A stretch of 64,000 bases of DNA from the NCBI RefSeq assembly GCF_044962685.1, contig NZ_JBBKTX010000021.1, positions 1-64,000 on the forward strand. Direction: 5' to 3'. Shown one piece after another: positions 1 through 7,137 of this stretch (positions are counted from its first letter, which is position 1; each line of letters starts with the position of its first letter). The stretch comes from Oceanobacter antarcticus. GTDB taxonomy: Bacteria > Pseudomonadota > Gammaproteobacteria > Pseudomonadales > Oceanobacteraceae. Under the pieces are notes generated by a model. The model was not told the origin of the DNA and made no database searches. It saw only the letters and a list, made by a program, of their open reading frames with translations. Position numbers and translations under genes: made by a program.

Positions 1-355
1 AAAGCCTTGGATCTACTGGACATGCTCGACGAGGACGCGTCATGAATCAGTTGCTGCAGGCACCATTACCCTCCGGTATTTCTGAACGCCTTGCTTGTCA
101 CGTGCTGGATATTGGTCGTAACACCTTTCGTGCCATACGCGCCCGTTATCATTTTTGCGGGCCGGTGAGCCCACACCGACGAAAGCGCAAGGATACCCAA
201 CAGCCACGAGCCCTGAGTGTCGAAGAGCGTACTCAGGCAAAAGCGGTGTTGAGCAGCACTGAGTATCAGGATCAACCACCGGCGCAGGTGTATTACAGCC
301 TGCTGCAACAAGGCACCTACCTGTGCTCCATCGGCACGATGCACCGACTGCTGCC
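1..355 (+). pseudogene. Truncated IS3-type transposase (end of orfA, start of orfB)
   Basis: The window opens inside the last 15 codons of one reading frame, which ends with TGA at 43-45. A second frame starts with ATG at 42 and overlaps it (ATGA), the usual orfA/orfB layout of IS3-family elements. The second frame has an arginine/lysine-rich segment followed by a stretch like 'DQPPAQVYYSLLQQGTY' and 'CSIGTMHRLL', which I recognise from the N-terminal part of IS3 OrfB before the DDE integrase core. After about position 355 the similarity stops; the frame runs on through unrelated sequence to a stop at 458. The catalytic core is absent, so the element is dead. The family call rests on recalled motifs, not on a search. 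Confidence 0.6.
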
Positions 356-426
356 CTGTATGTCAACCTGCCAGGTGTATTGCCCGATGAGATTAGGAAT
401 CTGTATTTGGCGTTGGAATTATAATA

Positions 427-453
427 TTGACAATGATTGCCAAATAATGTCAT
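427..453 (+). promoter_or_regulatory. Possible parDE promoter/operator
   Basis: A TTGACA hexamer lies at 427-432, and TGACA (428-432) is mirrored by TGTCA (448-452), giving an inverted repeat with a 15-base spacer about 50 bases before the parD start. Autoregulated toxin-antitoxin operons usually have such a site. No convincing -10 box at the right distance is visible, so the call is weak. Confidence 0.25.
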
Positions 454-499
454 CTTAAAAGTGTGGTAGTTGATTGTTACTAAAAGAAAGGCGGTTTCC

Positions 500-745
500 A
501 TGGCGACAATGAATATTTCTTTACCTGACCAGATGCGCGATTGGGTTGAGTTGCAGATCGACAGTGGTCTTTACTCTAACAACAGTGATTATGTGCGTGA
601 TTTGATCCGTAAAGATCAACAGCGCAACCACAAAATTCAAGCGATGCAACAAGCCATTGATGAAGGTTTGCAGAGCGGTACGCCCAAACCGTTCAATAAA
701 CAGGCATTTAAGACGCGTATGGAAGAAAGCGTTAAGAATGCGTGA
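500..745 (+). CDS. parD: ParD-family antitoxin (ribbon-helix-helix)
   Basis: This is an 81-residue protein whose first residues, MATMNISLPDQMRDWVE, match the N-terminal beta strand and helix of CopG/ParD-type antitoxins. It continues with a segment around 'SGLYSNNSDYVRDLIR' typical of ParD; the C-terminal half would wrap the toxin. The longer frame has a TTG at 470, but ATG at 500 fits the family N-terminus and has AAAGAAAGG just upstream. It overlaps the toxin gene by 8 bases, so the two are translationally coupled. ParD normally neutralises ParE and represses its own operon. It sits in mobile-element debris, consistent with an acquired module. Family confidence is high; the exact partner specificity is inferred from adjacency. 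Confidence 0.85.
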   Translation: MATMNISLPDQMRDWVELQIDSGLYSNNSDYVRDLIRKDQQRNHKIQAMQQAIDEGLQSGTPKPFNKQAFKTRMEESVKNA

Positions 746-1052
746 AGCCCTGCTATACCCGCAAGCGGAAGCTGATCTTGAAAGTATTTGGCGTTATACC
801 CAGTCAACGTGGGGTACAGCGCAGGCTAACCGTTATATTGATGAATTTGATGAGAGCTTCGCAGTTCTGGCTGATAATCCGCTGATTTGCCGAGAGCGCA
901 CGGAATACACGCCTACACTTCGTATTTACCGTCATGCTCACCATCTTATTGTGTATGTTCACACCGAGACGACGCTGGAAGTGATCCGTATCCTGCATGA
1001 AAACATGGATGTTGATCGCCAACTGAACGTGGACGATCTAACGGAAATGTAG
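738..1052 (+). CDS. parE: ParE-family toxin
   Basis: The start ATG at 738 lies inside the last codons of the antitoxin gene (8-base overlap). The 104-residue product begins MREALLYPQAEADLESIW and contains 'NPLICRERTEYTPTLRIYRHAHHLIVYVHTE', compressed here as the RelE/ParE-fold core: an N-terminal helix pair followed by beta strands with the conserved R...R/HLIVY pattern and a C-terminal 'EVIRILHENMD'. RelE/ParE-superfamily members of the ParE type poison DNA gyrase; the family is clear, the target is inferred. The gene looks intact, so the pair is probably functional even though everything around it is decayed. The longer open frame beginning at 657 runs through the antitoxin gene and is not a real start. 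Confidence 0.85.
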   Translation: MREALLYPQAEADLESIWRYTQSTWGTAQANRYIDEFDESFAVLADNPLICRERTEYTPTLRIYRHAHHLIVYVHTETTLEVIRILHENMDVDRQLNVDDLTEM

Positions 1053-1056
1053 CTAA

Positions 1057-1188
1057 TCAAGGCGTTAGCTTAGGCTCGGATTTCTCCTGCACTCCTTGCT
1101 GTATCTGTTGATACTGTTCAATATCCCTATTCAGGGATTGCCCCTGTGTTTGATCAAAATTCTCTAGCCGTTCGATGCGTTGCTGCAT
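1057..1188 (-). other. Short frame, possible C-terminal scrap of a plasmid-type protein
   Basis: On the minus strand an open frame of 43 codons runs from an ATG at 1188 to a stop at 1057. It is glutamine-rich and helical (for example 'RIERLENFDQTQGQSL' and 'QYQQIQQGVQEK'). This resembles the tail of relaxase/mobilisation proteins, but that is only an impression. The frame stays open upstream into the parD remnant, so it may be the end of a longer, now lost gene. I would not treat it as an expressed gene. Confidence 0.15.
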
Positions 1189-1395
1189 GGTGCGCTTAAA
1201 TCCAGCGGTCGCTATCGCAACGCCAGTGAAGCGGTCAGAGCGGGTTTGCGCTTATTAGAAGAACAAGAAGCGAAATATCAGACCAAGCTTGAAGCATTGC
1301 GTCACGCTCTGAAAGAGGGTAAAGAAAGTCGAGAAAGCCAGCTAAGCCATGAAGAGCTGATTGGTCAAGCGAAAGCAGGATTACATGACGCTTAG
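1180..1395 (+). pseudogene. Remnant of a second ParD-type antitoxin
   Basis: Codons from about 1196 onward encode 'SGRYRNASEAVRAGLRLLEEQEAK', the hallmark segment of the other common ParD subfamily (second ribbon-helix-helix helix and start of the tail). A normal member has roughly 20 more residues before it, forming the DNA-contacting strand. Here those are missing, and the first codons (ATG at 1180) lie in unrelated sequence. No toxin gene follows: the frame overlapping its end closes after 22 codons. I infer an antitoxin cut by recombination. It differs from the intact parD upstream, so two toxin-antitoxin modules were once stacked here. Confidence 0.6.
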
Positions 1396-1449
1396 CATTA
1401 CCTGTTCTGGCAAAGCCTCTCAATACGTGATTGTCAATGGCCATCTATT

Positions 1450-1485
1450 TTGATCCACCTTTGGCCAATAAAATTGACCCACTTT
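1450..1485. repeat. Terminal repeats of the IS21-type element
   Basis: TTGATCCACCTTT (1450-1462) and TTGACCCACTTT (1474-1485) are near-identical direct repeats just outside the istB stop. IS21-family elements carry several such repeats at each end, so this marks the istB-side end of the element. The opposite end is missing. Confidence 0.5.
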
Positions 1486-1492
1486 ATGAGCA

Positions 1493-2233
1493 TTAACTGC
1501 CCAGTTTCTGCTTCAGCCGGTAGCTTTCTCCGCCCATCATAAACACCTGCGAGTGGTGGATAATCCGGTCGATGATCGGTACTGCGACGTCGTCCTCATG
1601 GAAGAACTCCCCCCAACTGGTGAAGTCCTTGTTGGTCGTCAATATGATCGAGCGATACTCGTGCAGGCTGTTGATCAGCTGGAACAGGTTGTACCGTGCC
1701 TGGCGGGTCATCGGCAGGTAGCCCAGTTCGTCGATGATCAGCAGGTCGTATTGGCCCAGCTGTTTCAGTCGCTTTTTCAGCTCACCTTTCTTTTCCGCCA
1801 GTTCCAGTTCTTCGACCAGGGTCAGGGCGTTGCGAAACAGCACCCGGTAACCGGCTTCCACCGCTTTGTGGCCAATGCCAATGGCCAGGTGGGTCTTGCC
1901 GACGCCGGGTGGCCCAATCAGGATCAGATTGTGGCGCTCGTCGAGGAAGCGGAAGTCCAGCAGGGCGTTCACCTGACGTTTGCTGATGGTGGTTTGATGG
2001 CGGTAGTCAAAGCCTTCCAGGTGTTTTTCTGAGGGGAACCCGGCTTGTTTCAGGTTGCGCTGCACCCGGCTGCCATGGCGCTGTTCCAGTTCATGGCTGG
2101 CGAGGCGTTCGGCAAAGTTCAGATACGACCATTCGCTCGCTTCGGCTTCGCTGATCAGGCTGACCAGATCCCGGCTCAGGGCATTCAGACGCAGGGTTCG
2201 ATAGCGTTTCAGGGTCTGTTCAAGCTGGCTCAT
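1493..2233 (-). CDS. istB: IS21-family transposition helper ATPase IstB
   Basis: The 246-residue product is a DnaC/IstB-type AAA+ ATPase. It has an N-terminal helical region that binds the transposase ('LEQTLKRYRTLRLNALSRDL'), Walker A GPPGVGKT, Walker B 'LLIIDELGYLP', sensor-1 'SIILTTNK' and the C-terminal 'IIDRIIHHSQVFMMGGESYR' typical of IstB. I chose ATG at 2233, where family members begin (MSQLEQ...); the frame is open to 2263. IstB normally stimulates the IstA transposase and target capture. Its partner gene immediately upstream is truncated, so the element cannot move alone, although this gene is intact and could act in trans. Confidence 0.9.
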   Translation of the reverse strand: MSQLEQTLKRYRTLRLNALSRDLVSLISEAEASEWSYLNFAERLASHELEQRHGSRVQRNLKQAGFPSEKHLEGFDYRHQTTISKRQVNALLDFRFLDERHNLILIGPPGVGKTHLAIGIGHKAVEAGYRVLFRNALTLVEELELAEKKGELKKRLKQLGQYDLLIIDELGYLPMTRQARYNLFQLINSLHEYRSIILTTNKDFTSWGEFFHEDDVAVPIIDRIIHHSQVFMMGGESYRLKQKLGS

Positions 2234-2521
2234 GGCGTGCCTCCTGTCCACCAGAGTGGCCAACGGCGGCGTACCGGCTCAGATCCAGTGGTTCGCCGGA
2301 GGGGCAAGACGGTTCAGCGGCATCCGGTTGTCGTTCCCGTGTCTGCGCTTGCTGTTCGGCTTCCAGATGCTGGCCAAAGCGGCGGGCACTGATGTCCTCC
2401 CGACTGGCCACGGTCTTGAGCACTTCCGGAGACAGTTCCGGGTAGCGCTGGATCTCCTGCAGTTTTCCAGGATTGAGCGAGACGGTTCCGACGACTTCCC
2501 AGTTTCGAATATCGCCAGATC
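2220..2521 (-). pseudogene. Truncated frame upstream of istB (probable istA remnant)
   Basis: Reading the minus strand, an open frame enters at about 2518, just after an in-frame TGA, and ends at 2220, overlapping the istB start. This is the position and overlap expected for the 3' end of istA. The visible part includes 'VLKTVASREDISARRFGQ' and a charged, proline-rich tail; no catalytic domain remains. I assign istA from position rather than from a clear motif. Beyond about 2525 the sequence is no longer coding on this strand, so the element was probably cut there. Confidence 0.45.
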
Positions 2522-2608
2522 AGTACTTGGGGTTCAGACTCTTTGTTCGTTTATAAACCGCTTCATGTTTGGCTAACAGCTCTGTATCGAAAGTGAGCGA
2601 TTGTCAGA

Positions 2609-2628
2609 CTTTTAATGACCTTTAAAAG
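2609..2628 (+). promoter_or_regulatory. Palindrome upstream of hemH
   Basis: CTTTTAA (2609-2615) and TTAAAAG (2622-2628) form a perfect 7-base inverted repeat with a 6-base spacer, 54 bases before the hemH start. It is AT-rich and could be an operator. I recognise no regulator for it. Confidence 0.3.
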
Positions 2629-2681
2629 GGAGCTGGGTAAACTTACGCAAAACTTATACAAGCGGCTGCTAAGGAGCATTC

Positions 2682-3686
2682 ATGTCATCCAATCAACCAC
2701 CGTTCGGGGTGCTGTTGGTCAATCTTGGGACACCAGAGGCCCCAACCGCTGGGGCGGTGCGCAAGTATCTGGCGGAATTTCTGTGGGACCCCCGGGTGGT
2801 GGATGTTGCGCGGCCATTGTGGTGGTTGATTTTACATGGCGTGATTTTACGTATTCGTCCTGCTCGGGTAGCCAAGGCCTATGCGTCGGTTTGGCGTGAC
2901 GATGGTTCACCGTTGATGCATTTTTCCTTGCAACAACAACGGGCCTTAAAAGAGGCACTGAGCCAGCAGTTTGGTCAGGATATTCCGGTTGCCTTGGCCA
3001 TGACGTATGGCGAACCCAGTATGGAGCAGGCCGGGAAAGTCCTGCGCCAGGCCGGGGTGAACAATATGCTGGTGCTGCCTTTGTATCCTCAGTATTCCGC
3101 TTCTACAACGGCGGCTGTGTTTGATCGGCTGGCTAAAGGGTTAAAAGCCTGCCCACATCTGCCCGGTATGCGCTGGATCAACAGTTACTATAACCATCCT
3201 TTGTATATCCAGGCGCTGGCTCAGTCGGTGCGGGATTATTGGCAGGCCCATGGTCGTGGTGATCGTTTGATGATGTCGTTTCATGGGATTCCGCAACGGT
3301 ATGAGGATAACGGTGATCCTTATCCGGCACAGTGTCGGGAGACTGCGCACTTGTTGGCTGCTGAACTGCGTTTGCAACCAGAGCAGTGGATCTGTTCCTT
3401 CCAGTCGCGCTTTGGGCGCGAAGAATGGGTCAAGCCCTATACCGATTTCACACTCAGGGATTGGGGTCAGGCAAAGGCCGGGCGGGTGGATATTATCAGT
3501 CCGGCGTTTGCCGTTGATTGTCTGGAAACCCTGGAAGAACTGGATGTTGAAAATCGCCACTTGTATCTCGAAGCGGGTGGTCGCGAGTACCACTACATTC
3601 CTTGCCTCAATGACCGTGAGGATCATATCCGCATGATGGTGGAACTGGTTATGGCCAACACAGCAGGGTGGCTTAAAACCGAATGA
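2682..3686 (+). CDS. hemH: Ferrochelatase
   Basis: The enzyme inserts Fe2+ into protoporphyrin IX, the last step of protoheme synthesis, at the cytoplasmic side of the membrane. The 334-residue length is normal for bacteria. Family motifs are visible: 'GVLLVNLGTPEAP' at the N-terminus, 'LPLYPQYSASTT' near residue 132, the catalytic histidine in SFHG (His201), 'CSFQSRFGREEW' near 238, and 'SPAFAVDCLETLEEL' with the conserved acidic residue near 282. The ATG at 2682 follows AAGGAG by a good distance. The gene stands alone: mobile debris lies upstream and a 285-base gap downstream. Palindromes flank it on both sides (2609-2628 and 3695-3710). Identification is secure. Confidence 0.96.
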   Translation: MSSNQPPFGVLLVNLGTPEAPTAGAVRKYLAEFLWDPRVVDVARPLWWLILHGVILRIRPARVAKAYASVWRDDGSPLMHFSLQQQRALKEALSQQFGQDIPVALAMTYGEPSMEQAGKVLRQAGVNNMLVLPLYPQYSASTTAAVFDRLAKGLKACPHLPGMRWINSYYNHPLYIQALAQSVRDYWQAHGRGDRLMMSFHGIPQRYEDNGDPYPAQCRETAHLLAAELRLQPEQWICSFQSRFGREEWVKPYTDFTLRDWGQAKAGRVDIISPAFAVDCLETLEELDVENRHLYLEAGGREYHYIPCLNDREDHIRMMVELVMANTAGWLKTE

Positions 3687-3694
3687 TAACTGAT

Positions 3695-3710
3695 GTTTTG
3701 CAAGCAAAAC
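3695..3710. repeat. Perfect 16-base palindrome after hemH
   Basis: GTTTTGC-AA-GCAAAAC lies 8 bases after the hemH stop. It has no U-run, so it is not a standard terminator. It could be a protein-binding site or an mRNA 3' end structure. Confidence 0.45.
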
Positions 3711-3826
3711 TCAGCCCGGTTGAAGGACGGTTGGCGTGCAGATTCTGTGTTGTCAGGACTGTTATAGGGCTTTTTATCGCCATTGTGGGCCTTTGTAACA
3801 GCCGGTAAATTGTCATAAAAACTTCT

Positions 3827-3855
3827 TTGACTTTGTTATGGCTGCTCAATAATCT
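3827..3855 (+). promoter_or_regulatory. Sigma-70-type promoter of the RRM gene
   Basis: TTGACT (3827-3832) and TAATCT (3850-3855) are separated by exactly 17 bases. Transcription would begin near 3862, giving a leader of about 110 bases before the ATG at 3972. Confidence 0.6.
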
Positions 3856-3904
3856 GCGTGATTGTAGACCCGGCGGGGAAGCTGGTTTATCGCCTCCAAA
3901 TGAT

Positions 3905-3950
3905 GTTGTGATTTGAATTGTTTGCGGGTGTAGGACGAACAAATCACAAC
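3905..3950 (+). promoter_or_regulatory. Perfect 11-bp hairpin in the RRM-gene leader
   Basis: GTTGTGATTTG (3905-3915) pairs without mismatch with CAAATCACAAC (3940-3950) across a 24-base loop. It lies inside the predicted leader, ending 21 bases before the start codon. The placement suggests control of translation or mRNA stability, possibly by the encoded RNA-binding protein itself; that is inference. Confidence 0.5.
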
Positions 3951-3971
3951 CTCGTTGGCTGGAATCTGAGT

Positions 3972-4247
3972 ATGAATATTTATGTGGGCAATTTGCCTTA
4001 CTCCGCAACCAAAGAAGATTTGTCTGAGTTATTTTCCGGGTTCGGAGCAGTAGGGCGAGCGACGGTGGTTATGGATCGTGAAACCAACCGCTCGAAAGGG
4101 TTTGGTTTTGTCGAAATGGCGGATGATGCAGCCGCAACGGCCGCCATCGAAGCGTTGAATAATACCGATCTCCATGGCCGGGCGTTACGTGTTAACGAAG
4201 CCAAGCCGCGTGAAGATCGCCCACGTACACCACGAGGCCCCCGCTGA
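3972..4247 (+). CDS. Single-RRM RNA-binding protein
   Basis: The 91-residue protein is one RNA recognition motif with a short basic tail. RNP-2 is 'IYVGNLPY' (residues 3-10) and RNP-1 is 'KGFGFVEM' (42-49), with the aromatic residues that stack on RNA bases. The tail is rich in arginine, proline and glutamate. I start it at ATG 3972 because the RRM begins there; the upstream part of the open frame from 3918 crosses the leader hairpin. Such small RRM proteins occur in cyanobacteria and many proteobacteria and are often cold-induced, but their targets are mostly unknown. It has its own promoter and terminator, so it is a single-gene unit. Confidence 0.93.
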   Translation: MNIYVGNLPYSATKEDLSELFSGFGAVGRATVVMDRETNRSKGFGFVEMADDAAATAAIEALNNTDLHGRALRVNEAKPREDRPRTPRGPR

Positions 4248-4261
4248 TCTGACTCGACCGC

Positions 4262-4302
4262 AGAGCGCCACGAACTTTTTGGCTGCTGGCGCTTTGTTTC
4301 TC
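4262..4302 (+). terminator. Rho-independent terminator after the RRM gene
   Basis: AGCGCCA (4264-4270) pairs with TGGCGCT (4287-4293) across a 16-base loop and is followed by TTGTTTCTCT. The stem is clear; the U-run is interrupted. Confidence 0.6.
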
Positions 4303-4407
4303 TCTCGATCGTTTGTGGTGAGGTCTGCCTGATTGCTGTGAAAACCTGATCCAGAACCGGTATTTCTTCATTCGCCAGACATTGCGGAATTATTCTTCTG
4401 CCTATCT

Positions 4408-4456
4408 ACTGGCTCTGCGCTTAGTATATTCCTCAGTTGTGGAACTCAGAGCCAGT
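4408..4456 (+). promoter_or_regulatory. 10-bp inverted repeat over the tetR-type gene start
   Basis: ACTGGCTCTG (4408-4417) is repeated inverted as CAGAGCCAGT (4447-4456), with a 29-base spacer. The right arm ends 4 bases before the ATG at 4461 and covers the ribosome-binding region. It could be the operator of the encoded repressor, or an mRNA hairpin that hides the start. Confidence 0.45.
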
Positions 4457-4460
4457 CGCT

Positions 4461-5216
4461 ATGTCCAGTCCGACACCCGCATCACCCTCCCGGCCAGGCC
4501 GTCCGAAAGGAAAAGGCGCAAACACTGGCGAGGATACCACCAGTAATCGTCAACACTTACTGAATGCCGCGCGCGACTGCTTTGTCAGTCAGCCATACCG
4601 TCAGGTATCGGTACGCCAGATTGCCTGTTGTGCGGGGGTTGATGCCGGACTGATCCGCTATTATTTCAGTAGCAAGGCGGGGTTATTGGAAGCCATGTTG
4701 CGGGAAACGGTAGAGCCTGCTTTACAAGGCTTTCGCGCAGCCGCACAAACCCGCAATGACGATGATATTGATACCCTGATCGGACTTTATTACCACTCTG
4801 TGATTGCTCCGAACCCGGCACTGCCGCGATTGGTGATGCGTTTACTGAGTGATCCTGATGACAGTGAACCGTTCCGTATTATGCAATCGATTCTGGGTGA
4901 TGTGATTGCGCTTTCCAGGCACTGGGTACAATCTGCTCTGGCGGAGAGCGGACGATTGCAACAGGGGGTTGATCCGGAACTGGCGCGGCTGTCATTTTTT
5001 AGTTTGACCATATTCCCTCTGATCGCACCACCGATCGTGATGGAGCAATTCGGTTTTAGCCCAACACCGGAAAGACTGCAAAAGCTGGCGGTGCATAACA
5101 GCCAGCTGCTGCACCATGGTTTGCTCAAGACGGCGGGAGCTGATACCCCGAGTGCATCAGCAACGACAGCCACTACAGCAACGACAGCCACTACAATAAA
5201 GGCCCCTCGCTTATGA
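4461..5216 (+). CDS. TetR-family repressor of the adjacent exporter
   Basis: The protein has 251 residues. After a proline-rich lead it has the TetR helix-turn-helix: 'HLLNAARDCFVSQPYRQVSV' followed by 'RQIACCAGVDAGLIRYYF', with the 'YYFSSKAGLLEAML' signature of helix 3/4. The C-terminal ligand-binding half resembles the CecR/YbiH group, which in E. coli is next to the ybhGFSR exporter. The tail contains an alanine/threonine run from a short DNA duplication near 5157-5195. ATG 4461 is preferred over GTG 4437 because the earlier part carries the inverted repeat. The stop overlaps the next gene by 4 bases, so regulator and exporter form one operon. I infer self-repression through the repeat at 4408-4456; the inducer is unknown. 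Confidence 0.85.
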   Translation: MSSPTPASPSRPGRPKGKGANTGEDTTSNRQHLLNAARDCFVSQPYRQVSVRQIACCAGVDAGLIRYYFSSKAGLLEAMLRETVEPALQGFRAAAQTRNDDDIDTLIGLYYHSVIAPNPALPRLVMRLLSDPDDSEPFRIMQSILGDVIALSRHWVQSALAESGRLQQGVDPELARLSFFSLTIFPLIAPPIVMEQFGFSPTPERLQKLAVHNSQLLHHGLLKTAGADTPSASATTATTATTATTIKAPRL

Positions 5217-6178
5217 TGCGCCATCTCGCACTTATGTTGGCCTGTCTGGGGGGCTTGCTCCTCAACGGCTGCCGTTCCGACGACAGTGGCCGGGCGATGG
5301 GTACTCTGGAGCGGGAGCGCCTTACCCTTACCGCACCCGCTAGCGAAATCATTACGGATATTCGCGTTCACGAAGGGCAAGTGGTTCGTGCCGGTGAGGT
5401 GTTGTTAAGTCTGGACAGCACCCATGCGGAAGCCAGTGTTCGCGTGCAACAGGCACAGCTGGATCAGGCAAACGCCTATCTGAGTGAACGGACGAATGGT
5501 GCTCGGCAGGAAGAACTTGCCAGTGCCCAGGCCCGCGTGGAAGGTGCCAACGCCAGCCTGCTGGAGGCACAACAACAATGGCAGCGGGCAACAGCATTGC
5601 GGCAGCAGAATCTGACCGGACAAGCCGACGTTGATAGCGCTACTGCCCGCCGGGACAGCGCCAGCGCAGCACTGGATCAGGCGCTGCAGCAGCAACGCGA
5701 GCTGACCAATGGCACCCGCCCGGAGCAGCTGGCTCAAGCCCGTGCAGCTGTCGCTACCGCTCAGGCGCAGTTAGATAACGCCCGGCGTTCATTACAGGAA
5801 TTAACGCTGCAGGCTCCTGCCGATAGTGTGGTGGATATTCTGCCCTGGCATCGCGGCGATCGCATCAGCGCCGGCAGTATTCTTGTTACCCTGCTGAGCA
5901 ACAGCGATCCCTACGCCCGGGTCTATCTACCGCAAAACCGGCTGACTGGTTTAACACCCGGCAGTCATGTCAGTGTTCAGATAGATGGTCTGGCACAGCC
6001 GCTTGACGGTGTTATCCGCAGTATCCGTTCGCAACCGGCGTTTACGCCCTATTACGCACTCAACGAACGTGACCGTGCAGCATTGATGTACCTCACCGAT
6101 ATCGTGTTTGAGGGCGAAGCTTTGCAGCAAATCGTAACACTGCCAAGCGGTCGCACACTGGAAGTGATGTTGCCATGA
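5213..6178 (+). CDS. HlyD/YbhG-type membrane fusion lipoprotein
   Basis: This 321-residue periplasmic adaptor would link the ABC transporter to an outer-membrane channel. The N-terminus is a lipoprotein signal ending LLLNGC (Cys20). It is followed by a biotinyl-lipoyl half ('ITDIRVHEGQVVRAGEVLL', about residues 47-65), a long alpha-helical hairpin rich in Ala/Gln (about 75-195), the second lipoyl half ('LQAPADSVVDILPWHRGDRI'), and a beta-barrel region. It overlaps the repressor and ATPase genes by 4 bases each. No outer-membrane factor gene is nearby, so it may use a TolC-like protein encoded elsewhere. The substrate cannot be read from sequence; related systems export cationic or toxic compounds. 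Confidence 0.88.
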   Translation: MMRHLALMLACLGGLLLNGCRSDDSGRAMGTLERERLTLTAPASEIITDIRVHEGQVVRAGEVLLSLDSTHAEASVRVQQAQLDQANAYLSERTNGARQEELASAQARVEGANASLLEAQQQWQRATALRQQNLTGQADVDSATARRDSASAALDQALQQQRELTNGTRPEQLAQARAAVATAQAQLDNARRSLQELTLQAPADSVVDILPWHRGDRISAGSILVTLLSNSDPYARVYLPQNRLTGLTPGSHVSVQIDGLAQPLDGVIRSIRSQPAFTPYYALNERDRAALMYLTDIVFEGEALQQIVTLPSGRTLEVMLP

Positions 6179-7137
6179 CCACAACCCGTTCTGCCGCAAC
6201 TTATGCAACCGCACCGGCTGCTGATCTGGCGATCGAAACCCATCAGATGACACGCACTTTTGGCGACGCGGTTGCGGTAGATCACCTTGACCTGAGTATT
6301 CCAACGGGCAGTATTTACGGTTTTCTGGGCCCCAACGGCTGTGGCAAATCGACTTCCATCCGTATGCTGACCGGCTTACTCAGTCCGACCGAAGGCGATA
6401 TTCAGGTACTTGGACGACAGCTGCCGCAACAGGCTGAATCCCTGCGCCCGCACATTGGTTATATGACGCAGAAATTCTCGCTGTACGACAATTTAAGCGT
6501 ACTTGAGAACCTCAATTTTGTCGGCGAGATATACGGCTTTGGCAGTCGACGCCGTCGCGCTCGGGTCAGTGAACTGATCGCGCTGTACGAACTGAATGCG
6601 CATAAAAAACAAATGGCCGGGTCTCTCAGTGGTGGCCAGAGACAACGTCTGGCCCTGGCAGCGGCCACCCTGCATTACCCGGATATGCTGTTTCTTGACG
6701 AACCTACTTCCGCGGTTGATCCGGAAAACCGGCGCGAATTCTGGGAACACTTGTTCGACCTCAGTCATAACGGCACCACGATCCTGGTCTCAACTCACTA
6801 TATGGACGAAGCCGAACGCTGCCATGCGCTGGCGATTCTGGAGCACGGCGTTAAACGTGCTGACGGGTCGCCGCAACAATTGATGCAGACCATGGGTGCC
6901 CAGGTCATTGAAGTCGGCGGCGAGGATTTACGTGAATTAAAACAACAGCTGCTGCAACACAAACACATCGTTTCCGCCGCCCAGCTCGGCACCCGTTTAC
7001 GGGTACTGGTCGATAATGATGTTGATGCTCCGTTGCAGTGGCTGGCGCAATGGACCGGACAACGGCCACTGGAACAGGTACGCCCCAGTCTGGAAGATGT
7101 ATTTGTTGTGGCTACCGGAGGCCGCCATGTGGGCTGA
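6175..7137 (+). CDS. ABC transporter ATP-binding protein (YbhF-like)
   Basis: This is a single nucleotide-binding domain of 320 residues. Walker A is GPNGCGKST (52-60), the Q-loop lies in 'YMTQKFSLYDNL', the signature is LSGGQRQ (151-157), Walker B is MLFLDEP (171-177), and the H-loop His is in 'VSTHYMDEAERC'. The C-terminal extension of about 70 residues is typical of DrrA/CcmA-type drug exporters. E. coli YbhF carries two such domains in one chain; here there is only one, so it would act as a homodimer. ATG at 6175 overlaps the adaptor stop, and the end overlaps the permease start by 11 bases. Confidence 0.93.
   Translation: MTTTRSAATYATAPAADLAIETHQMTRTFGDAVAVDHLDLSIPTGSIYGFLGPNGCGKSTSIRMLTGLLSPTEGDIQVLGRQLPQQAESLRPHIGYMTQKFSLYDNLSVLENLNFVGEIYGFGSRRRRARVSELIALYELNAHKKQMAGSLSGGQRQRLALAAATLHYPDMLFLDEPTSAVDPENRREFWEHLFDLSHNGTTILVSTHYMDEAERCHALAILEHGVKRADGSPQQLMQTMGAQVIEVGGEDLRELKQQLLQHKHIVSAAQLGTRLRVLVDNDVDAPLQWLAQWTGQRPLEQVRPSLEDVFVVATGGRHVG

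Noticed and set aside
1385..1453. ParE partner for the second parD remnant
   Set aside because: The frame overlapping the remnant's end closes after 22 codons and shows no ParE pattern.
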